NCBI GenBank assembly: GCA_024235595.1
Contig: JACKMC010000001.1
Span: forward strand, 124,001-188,000
Direction of reading: 5' to 3'
Length of the DNA: 64,000 nt
Source of the DNA: Zoogloeaceae bacterium
GTDB taxonomy: Bacteria; Pseudomonadota; Gammaproteobacteria; Burkholderiales; Rhodocyclaceae
The position numbers and the translations under genes were made by a program. How positions within the stretch are numbered: the stretch's first letter is position 1; each line of letters opens with the position of its first letter. The notes beneath the pieces were generated by a model. That model had not been told where the DNA came from. It made no database searches and saw only the letters and a list, made by a program, of their open reading frames with translations. Shown here piece by piece: positions 47,296-54,597 of this stretch.

Positions 47296-48510
47296 TCAGC
47301 GCGGCTGCCCTCGCGCCGGCACCACCAGCAAGGCCAACGCCACCGCCGCAGCCAGCCCGGCCCCGGTCAGGAAGGTCACCGCCGCGCCGAACAGCGACCA
47401 CAGTCCGCCGGCGATCGCACTGGCCAGAAAGAGCGCCACGCCCGTCACCAGGTTGAAGATGCCGAAAGCCGTCCCGCGCAGCTCCGGCGGCGCAGCATCG
47501 GCCACCAGCCGCGCCAGCAAGCCCTGCGTCAGCCCCATGTGCAGCCCCCACAGGGCCGCGCCGACAAGAACCACCGTCGAACTCGTGGCCGAGGCCAACA
47601 CCACGTCCGCTCCTGTCAGCACCAGGCAGCCGGCCAGCAGCAGGCGTCGCGGCCCGAGGCGGTCCGACAGCCAGCCGACCGGATAGGCGCTGAGCGCATA
47701 GACCACGTTCATGACGATCATCACCAGCGGGATCCACTGCAGCGCGAGGCCGCTCTGCCCGGCCTTGAGGATCAGGAAGGCTTCGCTGAAGCGCGCCAGC
47801 GTGAATACCGCACCGAACGCGCTCACCCGCCAGAAGCCGGCCGGCAGCGCGCGCCAGCCGTACAGCAGCCCGGGACGCGGCCGCTCGCCCGGGCCGGCAG
47901 GCGTCGTGGGCTCTTTCACCCCCAGCACGAGTACCGCAACGGCCAGCAATGCAGGCAACACCGCGACCCACATCACCACCTGCACATCGCCCGCAAACCA
48001 ACCCATCGCGAGGATCGCGAGCGCCGGCCCGACGAAGGCACCGACCGAATCGAGGCTCTGTCGCAATCCATAGGCCGCGCCGCGCCGTTCGGCGGGCACC
48101 AGGTCGGCGATCAGTGCATCGCGCGGGGCGCCGCGGATCCCCTTGCCGATGCGGTCGACGAAGCGCGCGAAGAACACCCATGCGACCGAAGCCGCCAGGG
48201 GGAAGACCGGTTTGGTGAGCGCAGCAAGGCCATAGCCCAACACCGCCAGCGGCTTGCGGCGGCCCAGCCGATCACTGAGGCTGCCCGAGAAGACCTTGGC
48301 AAGGGAGGCGGTCGCTTCGGCCACGCCTTCGATCAGGCCGATGGTGAGCATGCTCGCGCCGAGCACCGTCGACAGCAGCACCGGCAGCAGCGAATGCACC
48401 AGCTCGGACGAGATATCCATGAACATCGAGCACAGCCCGAGCGCCCAGATGCCGCGCGGCATCCGCGAATGCGCTCCATCCTCGGCCCTCGAAGGTGGTT
48501 TCCGCCGCAT
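47296..48510 (-). CDS. Major facilitator superfamily transporter
   Basis: A 404-residue, twelve-helix MFS permease. The loop 2-3 motif is present as GSLSDRLGRRKPLAVLGYGL, and an analogous motif between helices 8 and 9 reads GWLSDRLGPRRLLLAGC. The conserved RFVDRIGKGIRGAPRDALIA block is typical of a group of poorly studied proteobacterial MFS proteins annotated as efflux-like. The substrate is unknown. It stands alone. Confidence 0.88.
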   Translation of the reverse strand: MRRKPPSRAEDGAHSRMPRGIWALGLCSMFMDISSELVHSLLPVLLSTVLGASMLTIGLIEGVAEATASLAKVFSGSLSDRLGRRKPLAVLGYGLAALTKPVFPLAASVAWVFFARFVDRIGKGIRGAPRDALIADLVPAERRGAAYGLRQSLDSVGAFVGPALAILAMGWFAGDVQVVMWVAVLPALLAVAVLVLGVKEPTTPAGPGERPRPGLLYGWRALPAGFWRVSAFGAVFTLARFSEAFLILKAGQSGLALQWIPLVMIVMNVVYALSAYPVGWLSDRLGPRRLLLAGCLVLTGADVVLASATSSTVVLVGAALWGLHMGLTQGLLARLVADAAPPELRGTAFGIFNLVTGVALFLASAIAGGLWSLFGAAVTFLTGAGLAAAVALALLVVPARGQPR

Positions 48511-48787
48511 CGTCCTCGTCCGCAGATCAAGACCCGAGAGGATATTCCGACTCCCCGCCGAACCGGTATCGGCAACGCGGTGAGATAAAAATAATCAGTT
48601 GCTAACTTACTTATATTTAATCTAGTTTCGAGCTGCAAACCGCGATCGGGGGTGTCGTGCACTCACCCGCCGGGTGATCGTCGTCGACACCGCCGCACGC
48701 CGATCACTCGGTTTCCTGCCCAGCGCTGGAAGTGGTCAACCGCGGTTTCCAGGATCGGGCCTCTTCAAACGGAAGGAGATCACAAGA
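48511..48787. other. Divergent AT-rich gap containing repeat copy C
   Basis: The gap holds an A/T-rich block at about 48585-48635, likely promoter sequence for the MFS gene and the rhodanese gene, followed by the 99-nt repeat. No gene is supported. Confidence 0.5.
48652..48750 (-). repeat. Dispersed 99-nt intergenic repeat, copy C
   Basis: The minus-strand member of the family at 3325 and 26515. Read on the minus strand it starts GGAAACCGC, contains CTTCCAGCGCTGGGCAGG, then GGTGTCGACGACGATCACCC and GGCGGGTGAGTGC. It ends 38 bases before the rhodanese start codon. Confidence 0.8.
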
Positions 48788-49351
48788 ATGAAAATGCATG
48801 CCTGTCTCGCACTGTGCGCGGCGCTCGTCGCGGCTAGCGCTCCGGCCCAGGAGGAAAGACTGTGGATCATCGACAAGGACATCGAGTTCGTCGCCGAAAC
48901 GCCAAAGGGAAAGGTCGTGATCACCCGGACCATGACCCCATGCGCGAAGAACAAGGGCTGGCTGCAGGAGATGGTTCCGGAACCCGGCGTGACCCCGGTC
49001 GGCGAGATCGAGATCCTCAGGGCGATCGGCGACCGCGATGCGGTGCTGGTGGATATGCGCAGCCAGGAGGAATACCTGAAGCGGACCATTCCGGGATCCG
49101 TCGGCATTCCCTATACCGAGGTCTCCACCCGACTTGACGAGCTCGGCTGTACCAGGAGCAGCGACAAGTGGGATTGCAGCGCGGCGCGAAAGGTCTATGC
49201 CTTCTGCAACGGACCGGTCTGCCCGCAAAGCCCCACCGCCATTCACGCCATGGTGCGCGAAGGTTTCCCGCCCGGGCGGATCTACTATTACCGTGGCGGC
49301 ATGCTGGACTGGGATGCCCTCGGTCTCACCACGGTCGAAGGCGATTTCTGA
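48788..49351 (+). CDS. Periplasmic rhodanese-like protein
   Basis: A 187-residue exported protein. The ATG at 48788 follows AAGGAG and starts a signal peptide (MHACLALCAALVAASAPAQE). A rhodanese domain covers the C-terminal two thirds: AVLVDMRSQEEYLKRTIPGS and the active-site loop YAFCNGPVCPQSP, with a nucleophilic Cys plus a second Cys. Two earlier cysteines flank a short insertion (LGCTRSSDKWDC). It may handle sulfur, cyanide or thiol-redox chemistry in the periplasm. It carries repeat copy C directly upstream. Confidence 0.85.
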   Translation: MKMHACLALCAALVAASAPAQEERLWIIDKDIEFVAETPKGKVVITRTMTPCAKNKGWLQEMVPEPGVTPVGEIEILRAIGDRDAVLVDMRSQEEYLKRTIPGSVGIPYTEVSTRLDELGCTRSSDKWDCSAARKVYAFCNGPVCPQSPTAIHAMVREGFPPGRIYYYRGGMLDWDALGLTTVEGDF

Positions 49352-49418
49352 GCACACGCGGCTGCGCCCGTGCCGTCCTGCGGGTCTGGCTCGATGAGAC
49401 CCGCAAGGCCGGCGCCGG

Positions 49419-49694
49419 TCAGTTCGAAGCTTCGCCGCGCCGCTCGTCGATCACCGGGATTTCCGCCCGTTCCTGACGCATCAGGCTGTCGTCGTGCGGC
49501 GCCACGATGAACATTGCCACCACCGTGTCATCGCATGACAAGGCGCTCAGCGGAAAGGCCTCGAGATCCTGTGTTCGCGCCCACAGCCTCGCCATCTCCC
49601 CATCCTCGAAGCCCACGCAGGCATTTGCTCGCGCACACTGCCAGGCGTCCCTGCTGTCGAAAAACTCCACCTTCCATCGGCTCTTGCCTTCCAT
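49419..49694 (-). CDS. Hypothetical protein
   Basis: A possible 91-residue protein without recognisable family features. The ATG at 49694 has GGAG about 9 bases upstream. The sequence has a Trp/Cys-containing N-terminal half (WKVEFFDSRDAWQCARANAC) and a hydrophobic FPLSALSCDDTVVAMFIVAP strand. No signal peptide. Codon use is plausible. It could be co-transcribed with the SRPBCC gene upstream, 71 bases away. Confidence 0.5.
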   Translation of the reverse strand: MEGKSRWKVEFFDSRDAWQCARANACVGFEDGEMARLWARTQDLEAFPLSALSCDDTVVAMFIVAPHDDSLMRQERAEIPVIDERRGEASN

Positions 49695-49765
49695 TTTCGG
49701 GCTCCACTGCGAATCGATACCAGAGCGCTTCGAGGCCCGTGCCGGGGCAGGCGTTCCCGCTGGCG

Positions 49766-50236
49766 CTATTGCGGGCGTGAACTCTCGGCGATCATCCTGA
49801 TCACCCGTACAGTCTCGATATCGGACTGGTGATAGGCGGACTTCACGTATTCGGAAACCTGCACGCCGCCGTCGCTGCCGGCTTCGGCGAGCGAGGTCCG
49901 GTATTCGAATCGCAGGAACAGGTCACCAATGCCGGGCTCCTCGATGGTGATGGTCAGCATCCCGCCCGCGTGCTGCGCGGTGGCGACCGATTCGAAGCGC
50001 ACCCATTCCATCGCCTCGAGCGTCACCTTGTCGCGGATCACCGTGGCACCGAAATGCAGGTCGCGGACCAGTTCGGAGTCGCTGCGTTCGATGATCCGGC
50101 AACTGTCGAGGCCAGGCAGGAAGGGTCGTGGATTTTCGGCGCGACACAGCAGGCCGAACCAAAGCTCCTCCCGCGTCAGGTCGGGTACCAGCGGATTGTC
50201 GCGGTCGTTGATTTCAATGAGATGTTCGAAGTGCAT
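49766..50236 (-). CDS. SRPBCC-fold protein, DUF1857-like
   Basis: A 156-residue small ligand-binding protein. The ATG at 50236 is preferred to the TTG at 50242. The start FEHLIEINDRDNPLVPDLTR and the ELWFGLLCRAENPRPFLPGL block match DUF1857/AtaL-like SRPBCC proteins, which bind hydrophobic ligands in an enclosed cavity. The ligand is unknown. It is divergent from the pseudouridine synthase gene. Confidence 0.78.
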   Translation of the reverse strand: MHFEHLIEINDRDNPLVPDLTREELWFGLLCRAENPRPFLPGLDSCRIIERSDSELVRDLHFGATVIRDKVTLEAMEWVRFESVATAQHAGGMLTITIEEPGIGDLFLRFEYRTSLAEAGSDGGVQVSEYVKSAYHQSDIETVRVIRMIAESSRPQ

Positions 50237-50345
50237 GGTCAATCGCTGCGAATCCTTGTTGCCGTCAGTTTAAGGCCTGCCGGCCGAGCCTGCGAGGCAA
50301 CGCGAGATGCGCCACCGGCGGGAGATTCCCGCTAACATTGCGGCC

Positions 50346-51053
50346 ATGCAACTAGAACGACTTATCCACAGCCAGGGATTCGGCAGCCGCAAGGAATGCC
50401 GGAGCCTCATTCGCGCAGGACTGGTAACGGTAAACGGCGAGATCGTCGACAACCCCAGGGAAGACTTTTCCACAGAGAACTTTCGCTTCGCTGTGGACGA
50501 AGAGGAATGGGAATACCGCGACAAGGCCTACCTGATGCTGCACAAGCCGCCGGGCTTCGAATGCTCGCACGCACCGCAGTTCCACCCCAGCATCTTCACC
50601 CTCTTTCCATATCCGCTGGTCGGTCGGGACATCCAGTCGATCGGTCGCCTCGACCAGGACACCACCGGCCTGCTGCTGTTCTCCGACGATGGGCAGTTCA
50701 TCCACGTGTGGAGCTCGGGCAAGAAACAGATCCCCAAGGTCTATCAGGTGACCACCAAGCATCCGGTCACCGCCTCGCTGCTGAAGGCCTTGCTGGATGG
50801 CGTCGAGCTCAACGACGAGCCGGGGGTGATCGTCGCCGCGTCCGCCTGCGAGCAGCGTGCCGAGTGCAAGCTCAGCCTCACCATCACCGAGGGCAAGTAC
50901 CACCTCGTCAAACGCATGGTGGCGGCCGCCGGCAATCGCGTCGAGGCCCTGCACCGATCGCATGTGGGCGGACTCGAACTGCCCGCCGATCTCGCCGAAG
51001 GAAAGTGGCGCTGGCTCGACGAAGCGGACCTCGCCCAGCTCAACGCATGGTAG
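50346..51053 (+). CDS. RsuA-family pseudouridine synthase
   Basis: A 235-residue enzyme that isomerises uridine in RNA, most like RsuA (16S rRNA U516). The ATG at 50346 starts an N-terminal S4 RNA-binding domain (MQLERLIHSQGFGSRKECRS). The catalytic Asp lies in SIGRLDQDTTGLLLFSDDGQ, and the second motif is KYHLVKRMVAAAGNRVEALH. The 5' end carries an exact DnaA box (50362-50370), encoded naturally by Leu-Ile-His-Ser codons. Confidence 0.9.
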   Translation: MQLERLIHSQGFGSRKECRSLIRAGLVTVNGEIVDNPREDFSTENFRFAVDEEEWEYRDKAYLMLHKPPGFECSHAPQFHPSIFTLFPYPLVGRDIQSIGRLDQDTTGLLLFSDDGQFIHVWSSGKKQIPKVYQVTTKHPVTASLLKALLDGVELNDEPGVIVAASACEQRAECKLSLTITEGKYHLVKRMVAAAGNRVEALHRSHVGGLELPADLAEGKWRWLDEADLAQLNAW

Positions 51054-51072
51054 CCCTGCCTGCAGGCGCCAT

Positions 51073-51837
51073 GTGATCGACACCGCCAGCGCCCTGTTCA
51101 CCCTCACCGCGGTGTGTGCGGTGCTCGTCGTCGGCATCTCGAAATCCGGCTTCGGCGCGGCCTTCGGTTCGCTCGCGGTGCCACTGCTGGCGCTGGTCAC
51201 CACACCCTCGCACGCCGCGGCCCTGTTGCTGCCCTCGCTGCTGGTCATGGACCTCATGGGCCTGGTGGTTTTCCGCCGCAGTTTCGACCGGCAACTGCTC
51301 AAGTTGCTGTTTCCACCCGCAATGCTCGGCATTGCGATCGGCTTCCTCACTTTCCGCCAGGTCAGCGCCGAAGGGCTCAAGCTCATCCTCGGGGTGGTTT
51401 CGGTGCTGTTCGTGCTGCAGCGCTGGTTCGCACCCGAATCCGCTCCCCCGGCGAGCAGGCACGATGCGACGCGCGGGCGTCTGTGGGGCACGCTTTCGGG
51501 CTTCACCAGCTTCATCGCCCACGCGGGCGGCCCGCCGGTGTCGATGTACCTGATCCCCAAGAAGCTGGACCGGCGACTCTACGTCGGCACCACCGCCTTG
51601 CTGTTTGCCGCAATCAATTTTTCGAAATGGCTTCCCTACAGCCTCCTGGGGCTGTTTTCACCCTCTACCCTCAAGCAGGGGGCACTGTTCGCGCTGGCGG
51701 CGCCCCTGGGGTACTGGATTGGCCTCAGATGCCTGAACAAGCTCGATGGGGTCCTGTTCTACCGCATCATCAACCTCGCCCTGCTGGTGACCGGTCTCAA
51801 GCTCATCGTCGATGGTTCGATGCCCTTTCTTTCCTGA
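51073..51837 (+). CDS. TSUP-family (TauE/SafE) membrane transporter
   Basis: A 254-residue membrane protein. The GTG at 51073 is the likely start, 19 bases after the pseudouridine synthase stop; the open frame further upstream only overlaps that gene. It has TSUP features: VVGISKSGFGAAFGSLAVPL in repeat 1 and GFTSFIAHAGGPPVSMYLIP in repeat 2, with about eight hydrophobic segments. It differs clearly from the TSUP gene at 2538 (HAGGPP type against GPGTGS type), so they probably move different anions. Confidence 0.85.
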   Translation: MIDTASALFTLTAVCAVLVVGISKSGFGAAFGSLAVPLLALVTTPSHAAALLLPSLLVMDLMGLVVFRRSFDRQLLKLLFPPAMLGIAIGFLTFRQVSAEGLKLILGVVSVLFVLQRWFAPESAPPASRHDATRGRLWGTLSGFTSFIAHAGGPPVSMYLIPKKLDRRLYVGTTALLFAAINFSKWLPYSLLGLFSPSTLKQGALFALAAPLGYWIGLRCLNKLDGVLFYRIINLALLVTGLKLIVDGSMPFLS

Positions 51838-52119
51838 TGGCGGCTCGACCGGAACGCCGAAGGCGCTTGTTCACGGCTTTGTTTACTTCTTTGAATATAT
51901 TAATAAAGACTAGTAAACATGCTCGGCCGTTTTCTGTGGAAAAGCCGTTTTTTCACAGCAGGGTCAAGGCCTTGACCCTGTTCATAAGGCTCTTGAGAAG
52001 GTCTCGGAGAACCGGTGCATGGATTGTTGATCGAATTTCCGGATTCCAGATTTGACGCACTTACCCACATTCGCTCCAAGCCCATCCAGCCCCCTTGTCC
52101 ACTGCCGGGCGAGGGGCCG
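51838..52119. other. AT-rich intergenic region upstream of earP with palindromes
   Basis: 282 bases. An A/T-rich stretch at about 51870-51920 is followed by an imperfect hairpin with arms CTGTGGAAAA and TTTTTTCACAG, and then the perfect 22-bp palindrome at 51959-51980. No gene is supported; an in-frame start at 52015 is possible but unlikely for earP. Confidence 0.55.
51959..51980. promoter_or_regulatory. Perfect 22-bp palindrome upstream of earP
   Basis: CAGGGTCAAGG is followed directly by its reverse complement CCTTGACCCTG, with no loop. This suits a dimeric DNA-binding protein better than a terminator, since no U-tract follows. The binding protein is unknown. Confidence 0.5.
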
Positions 52120-53277
52120 ATGAAGTGCGACTCATCCACGCACAAGGTGTGGGACATCTTCTGCAGGCTTGTGGATAACTTCGGGGATATCGGCGTGTGC
52201 TGGCGGCTGGCCAGGCAACTCGCCAGCGAGCACGGAATCCATGTGCGTCTCTGGGTCGATCGTGCGCAAACGATTGCGGCAATCGCGCCCGATTCCACGA
52301 TTGGCCTGAATCCCTTTGAAAACGGGGTGGTTGAGCTCATTGCCTGGCGACCCGAGAGCGCGATGCCGATTCCGGGCGAGCTTGTCGTGGAGGCCTTTGG
52401 CTGCGAATTGCCCGAGCGGATGATTACGGCAATGCTGCAATGCAGGAATCCGCCCCTGTGGATAAATCTGGAATACCTCAGCGCGGAAGCATGGATCGAA
52501 GGCTGTCACCTGCTGCCTTCGCCGCATCCCGCGAGCGGTCTTGCCAAGCACTTCTTCTTTCCGGGCTTCGGTGCGGACACGGGTGGCTTGCTCTGCGAAG
52601 CCGGCCTCATCGAGGCGCGAAACGCCTTTCGGGCGGATGCTTCGGCGCAGCATGCGTTGTGGAAAACGCTGGGCGCCGAACCCGCCGCGCGGCACGAGAC
52701 CACGATTTCGCTCTTCTGCTACGAGAACCAGGCGCTGGGCGGGTTGCTCGACTCGCTGGTGGCCAAGTCGCAGCCGACGCGTGTGCTGGTGCCCGAGGGG
52801 CGAATTCTCCCCGCGCTTAGCGCCTGGCACGGGGCCGCGCTGCGACGCGGCGATCGTGTGCAGCGTGGCAGCCTGCGCATCCAGGTGCTGCCTTTCGTCA
52901 GCCAACGGCTTTACGACAGCTTGCTGTGGGCTTGCGACCTCAACTTCGTGCGCGGCGAAGATTCGCTGGTGCGCGCGCTGTGGGCGGGGCGACCCTTCGT
53001 TTGGCAGGCCTATGTCCAGCAGGACGATGCCCACCTGCTCAAGCTCGAGGCCTTGCTCGATCGTTGTCTTGCGGACATGCCCGCGGAGGCGGCCACAGCC
53101 TTTGGTGGGATCGCCCGCGCATGGAACCGCGAGCAGCCGCTTGCGGCGTGGCTGGAAGAACTGCTGGCGCAGCGCGAGGCAATCGCCGCCTCGCTCGAAA
53201 GCTGGCAGCAGCGGATCCGTCTGTCGGGCGACCTCGCGACAAATCTGGTCAGCTTCAGCAAGTCCAAGCTAAAATAG
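52120..53277 (+). CDS. earP: EF-P arginine rhamnosyltransferase EarP
   Basis: Transfers rhamnose from dTDP-rhamnose to Arg32 of elongation factor P, which is needed to rescue ribosomes stalled at polyproline. The ATG at 52120 gives 385 residues, close to the known enzyme. The N-terminal motif RLVDNFGDIGVCWRLARQL holds two Asp (19 and 23) that match the catalytic pair of Pseudomonas EarP. The donor-site motif LNFVRGEDSLVRALWAGRPF is also typical. Codon use is more AT-tolerant than in neighbours, and two exact DnaA boxes lie inside the gene. It sits 59 bases before its substrate gene efp. Confidence 0.95.
   Translation: MKCDSSTHKVWDIFCRLVDNFGDIGVCWRLARQLASEHGIHVRLWVDRAQTIAAIAPDSTIGLNPFENGVVELIAWRPESAMPIPGELVVEAFGCELPERMITAMLQCRNPPLWINLEYLSAEAWIEGCHLLPSPHPASGLAKHFFFPGFGADTGGLLCEAGLIEARNAFRADASAQHALWKTLGAEPAARHETTISLFCYENQALGGLLDSLVAKSQPTRVLVPEGRILPALSAWHGAALRRGDRVQRGSLRIQVLPFVSQRLYDSLLWACDLNFVRGEDSLVRALWAGRPFVWQAYVQQDDAHLLKLEALLDRCLADMPAEAATAFGGIARAWNREQPLAAWLEELLAQREAIAASLESWQQRIRLSGDLATNLVSFSKSKLK
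52170..52178 (-). promoter_or_regulatory. Consensus DnaA box inside earP (1)
   Basis: TGTGGATAA, the exact complement of TTATCCACA. It is encoded by the conserved Leu-Val-Asp-Asn codons, so it may simply reflect the protein motif. Confidence 0.35.
52457..52465 (-). promoter_or_regulatory. Consensus DnaA box inside earP (2)
   Basis: A second exact TGTGGATAA. It uses the codons ATA and AAT for Ile-Asn, which are unusual in this GC-rich genome, so the base sequence itself may be constrained. Confidence 0.4.
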
Positions 53278-53336
53278 CCGTTTTTTGAAAATCGCGTGCG
53301 CCTCTTCGCGCGTGAACAGCCAATCCAGGAAACTGC

Positions 53337-53894
53337 ATGAAAACCGCTCAGGAACTGCGTTCGGGCAATGTCATCATGGTGGGTAGCGACCCGCTGGTGG
53401 TCCAGAAAGCAGAGTACAACAAGTCCGGCCGCAACTCCGCGGTCGTGAAGATGAAGCTCAAGAACCTGCTCACCGGCGCGCCGTCCGAGTCGGTTTACAA
53501 GGCTGACGACAAGTTCGAGGTGGTTCAGCTCGAGCGCAAGGAAGTGACCTACTCGTATTTTGCCGACCCGATGTACGTCTTCATGGACGCCGAGTACGAA
53601 CAGTTCGAGGTAGAAGCCGAGAACATGACCGACGCCCTCAAGTACCTCGAGGATGGATTGGCTTGTGAAGTGGTCTTCTACAACGGCAAGGCGATTTCGG
53701 TCGAGCTGCCCAACTCGGTGGTACGTGAAGTCACCTACACCGAACCGGCGGTCAAGGGCGATACCTCGGGCAAGGTCCTCAAGCCTGCCACCATCGGCAC
53801 CGGCTTCGAACTGATGGTGCCGGCCTTCGTCGAGATTGGCGACAAGATCGAGATCGATACCCGTACCGACGAGTACCGCAACCGGGTGAAATGA
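53337..53894 (+). CDS. efp: Elongation factor P
   Basis: A 185-residue translation factor that promotes peptide-bond formation at consecutive prolines. The KOW-like N-terminal domain has the modification loop with Arg32 (YNKSGRNSAV), as expected for organisms with EarP rather than the lysine-modifying EpmA system. The C-terminal OB domain ends TGFELMVPAFVEIGDKIEID and IDTRTDEYRNR. It is downstream of earP and is followed by a good terminator. Confidence 0.98.
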   Translation: MKTAQELRSGNVIMVGSDPLVVQKAEYNKSGRNSAVVKMKLKNLLTGAPSESVYKADDKFEVVQLERKEVTYSYFADPMYVFMDAEYEQFEVEAENMTDALKYLEDGLACEVVFYNGKAISVELPNSVVREVTYTEPAVKGDTSGKVLKPATIGTGFELMVPAFVEIGDKIEIDTRTDEYRNRVK

Positions 53895-53923
53895 TCCGCG
53901 GCGATGCCGTTGCCGGGAACACG

Positions 53924-53945
53924 AAGGGGACCTCAGGGTCCCCTT
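53924..53945 (+). terminator. Rho-independent terminator after efp
   Basis: Nine-bp arms AAGGGGACC and GGTCCCCTT with a TCAG loop, followed by CCTTGTTTT. It lies 30 bases after the efp stop. Confidence 0.82.
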
Positions 53946-54125
53946 CCTTGTTTTCGCAAGCTGGAAAAGCGTGAATATGTTGCAATTGGGCCGCTTCCCG
54001 GTCGCAACCGAGGTAAACCGCATTCCCTCGAAACTGCTTTTGTGGAATCCTTTTGGCCCTGGCGTGGCTGTGACGTACCGGCGCGCTGCCACTTTTTTGT
54101 CCGGATACTTCGAGGAGATCGATTC

Positions 54126-54563
54126 ATGAGCCCGCGCGCGCTGACCCTTTCTGCGATCCTGTTGCTCGCGCTTGGCGCCTGTGACTCGGCGCAAGAGCCT
54201 GTCGAAAAGGCAGGCAAGGCGGCGTCGGAGGCACTCGAAGCGGCTCATGAAGCGGGTGAGAAAGCGGTGGAGGCGGTAGACAAGCTCGGCGAGGCGGCAG
54301 GTGCCCTGGGCGAAGCCGCCGCCGAAAAGAGTGCCGATGCGGCGGACTCCGCGGCCGACCAGGCCGCCGCCGCAGCCGACAGCGCCGGCGACGCGGCCGA
54401 CCAGGCCGGACAGGCGGTCGAGGAGCCTGCCCGGGATGCGATGGACGCGACCAAGGAAGCCGCCGAAAAGGTCCTCGACCTGACCCGCGAGGCGGTCGGA
54501 AAGGTCAGGCAGGCGGGCAGGGACGCGGTCGAATCGGTCAAGGAAGCCGCCTCCAAGGAGTGA
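54126..54563 (+). CDS. Ala-rich helical lipoprotein
   Basis: A 145-residue lipoprotein. The ATG at 54126 starts a short signal with lipobox LLALGACDS. The mature protein is almost entirely Ala, Glu, Asp and Lys, arranged in loose 7-/11-residue repeats (KAGKAASEALEAAHEAGEKA, SADAADSAADQAAAAADSAG). This predicts a long amphipathic helix like that of apolipoprotein or LEA-type proteins. The longer frame upstream (from 53904) lacks a signal and is discarded. A role in envelope or stress protection is guesswork. Confidence 0.75.
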   Translation: MSPRALTLSAILLLALGACDSAQEPVEKAGKAASEALEAAHEAGEKAVEAVDKLGEAAGALGEAAAEKSADAADSAADQAAAAADSAGDAADQAGQAVEEPARDAMDATKEAAEKVLDLTREAVGKVRQAGRDAVESVKEAASKE

Positions 54564-54597
54564 GCTCCGGCCCGCGCCGGCTCCCATCAGGGCGGCC

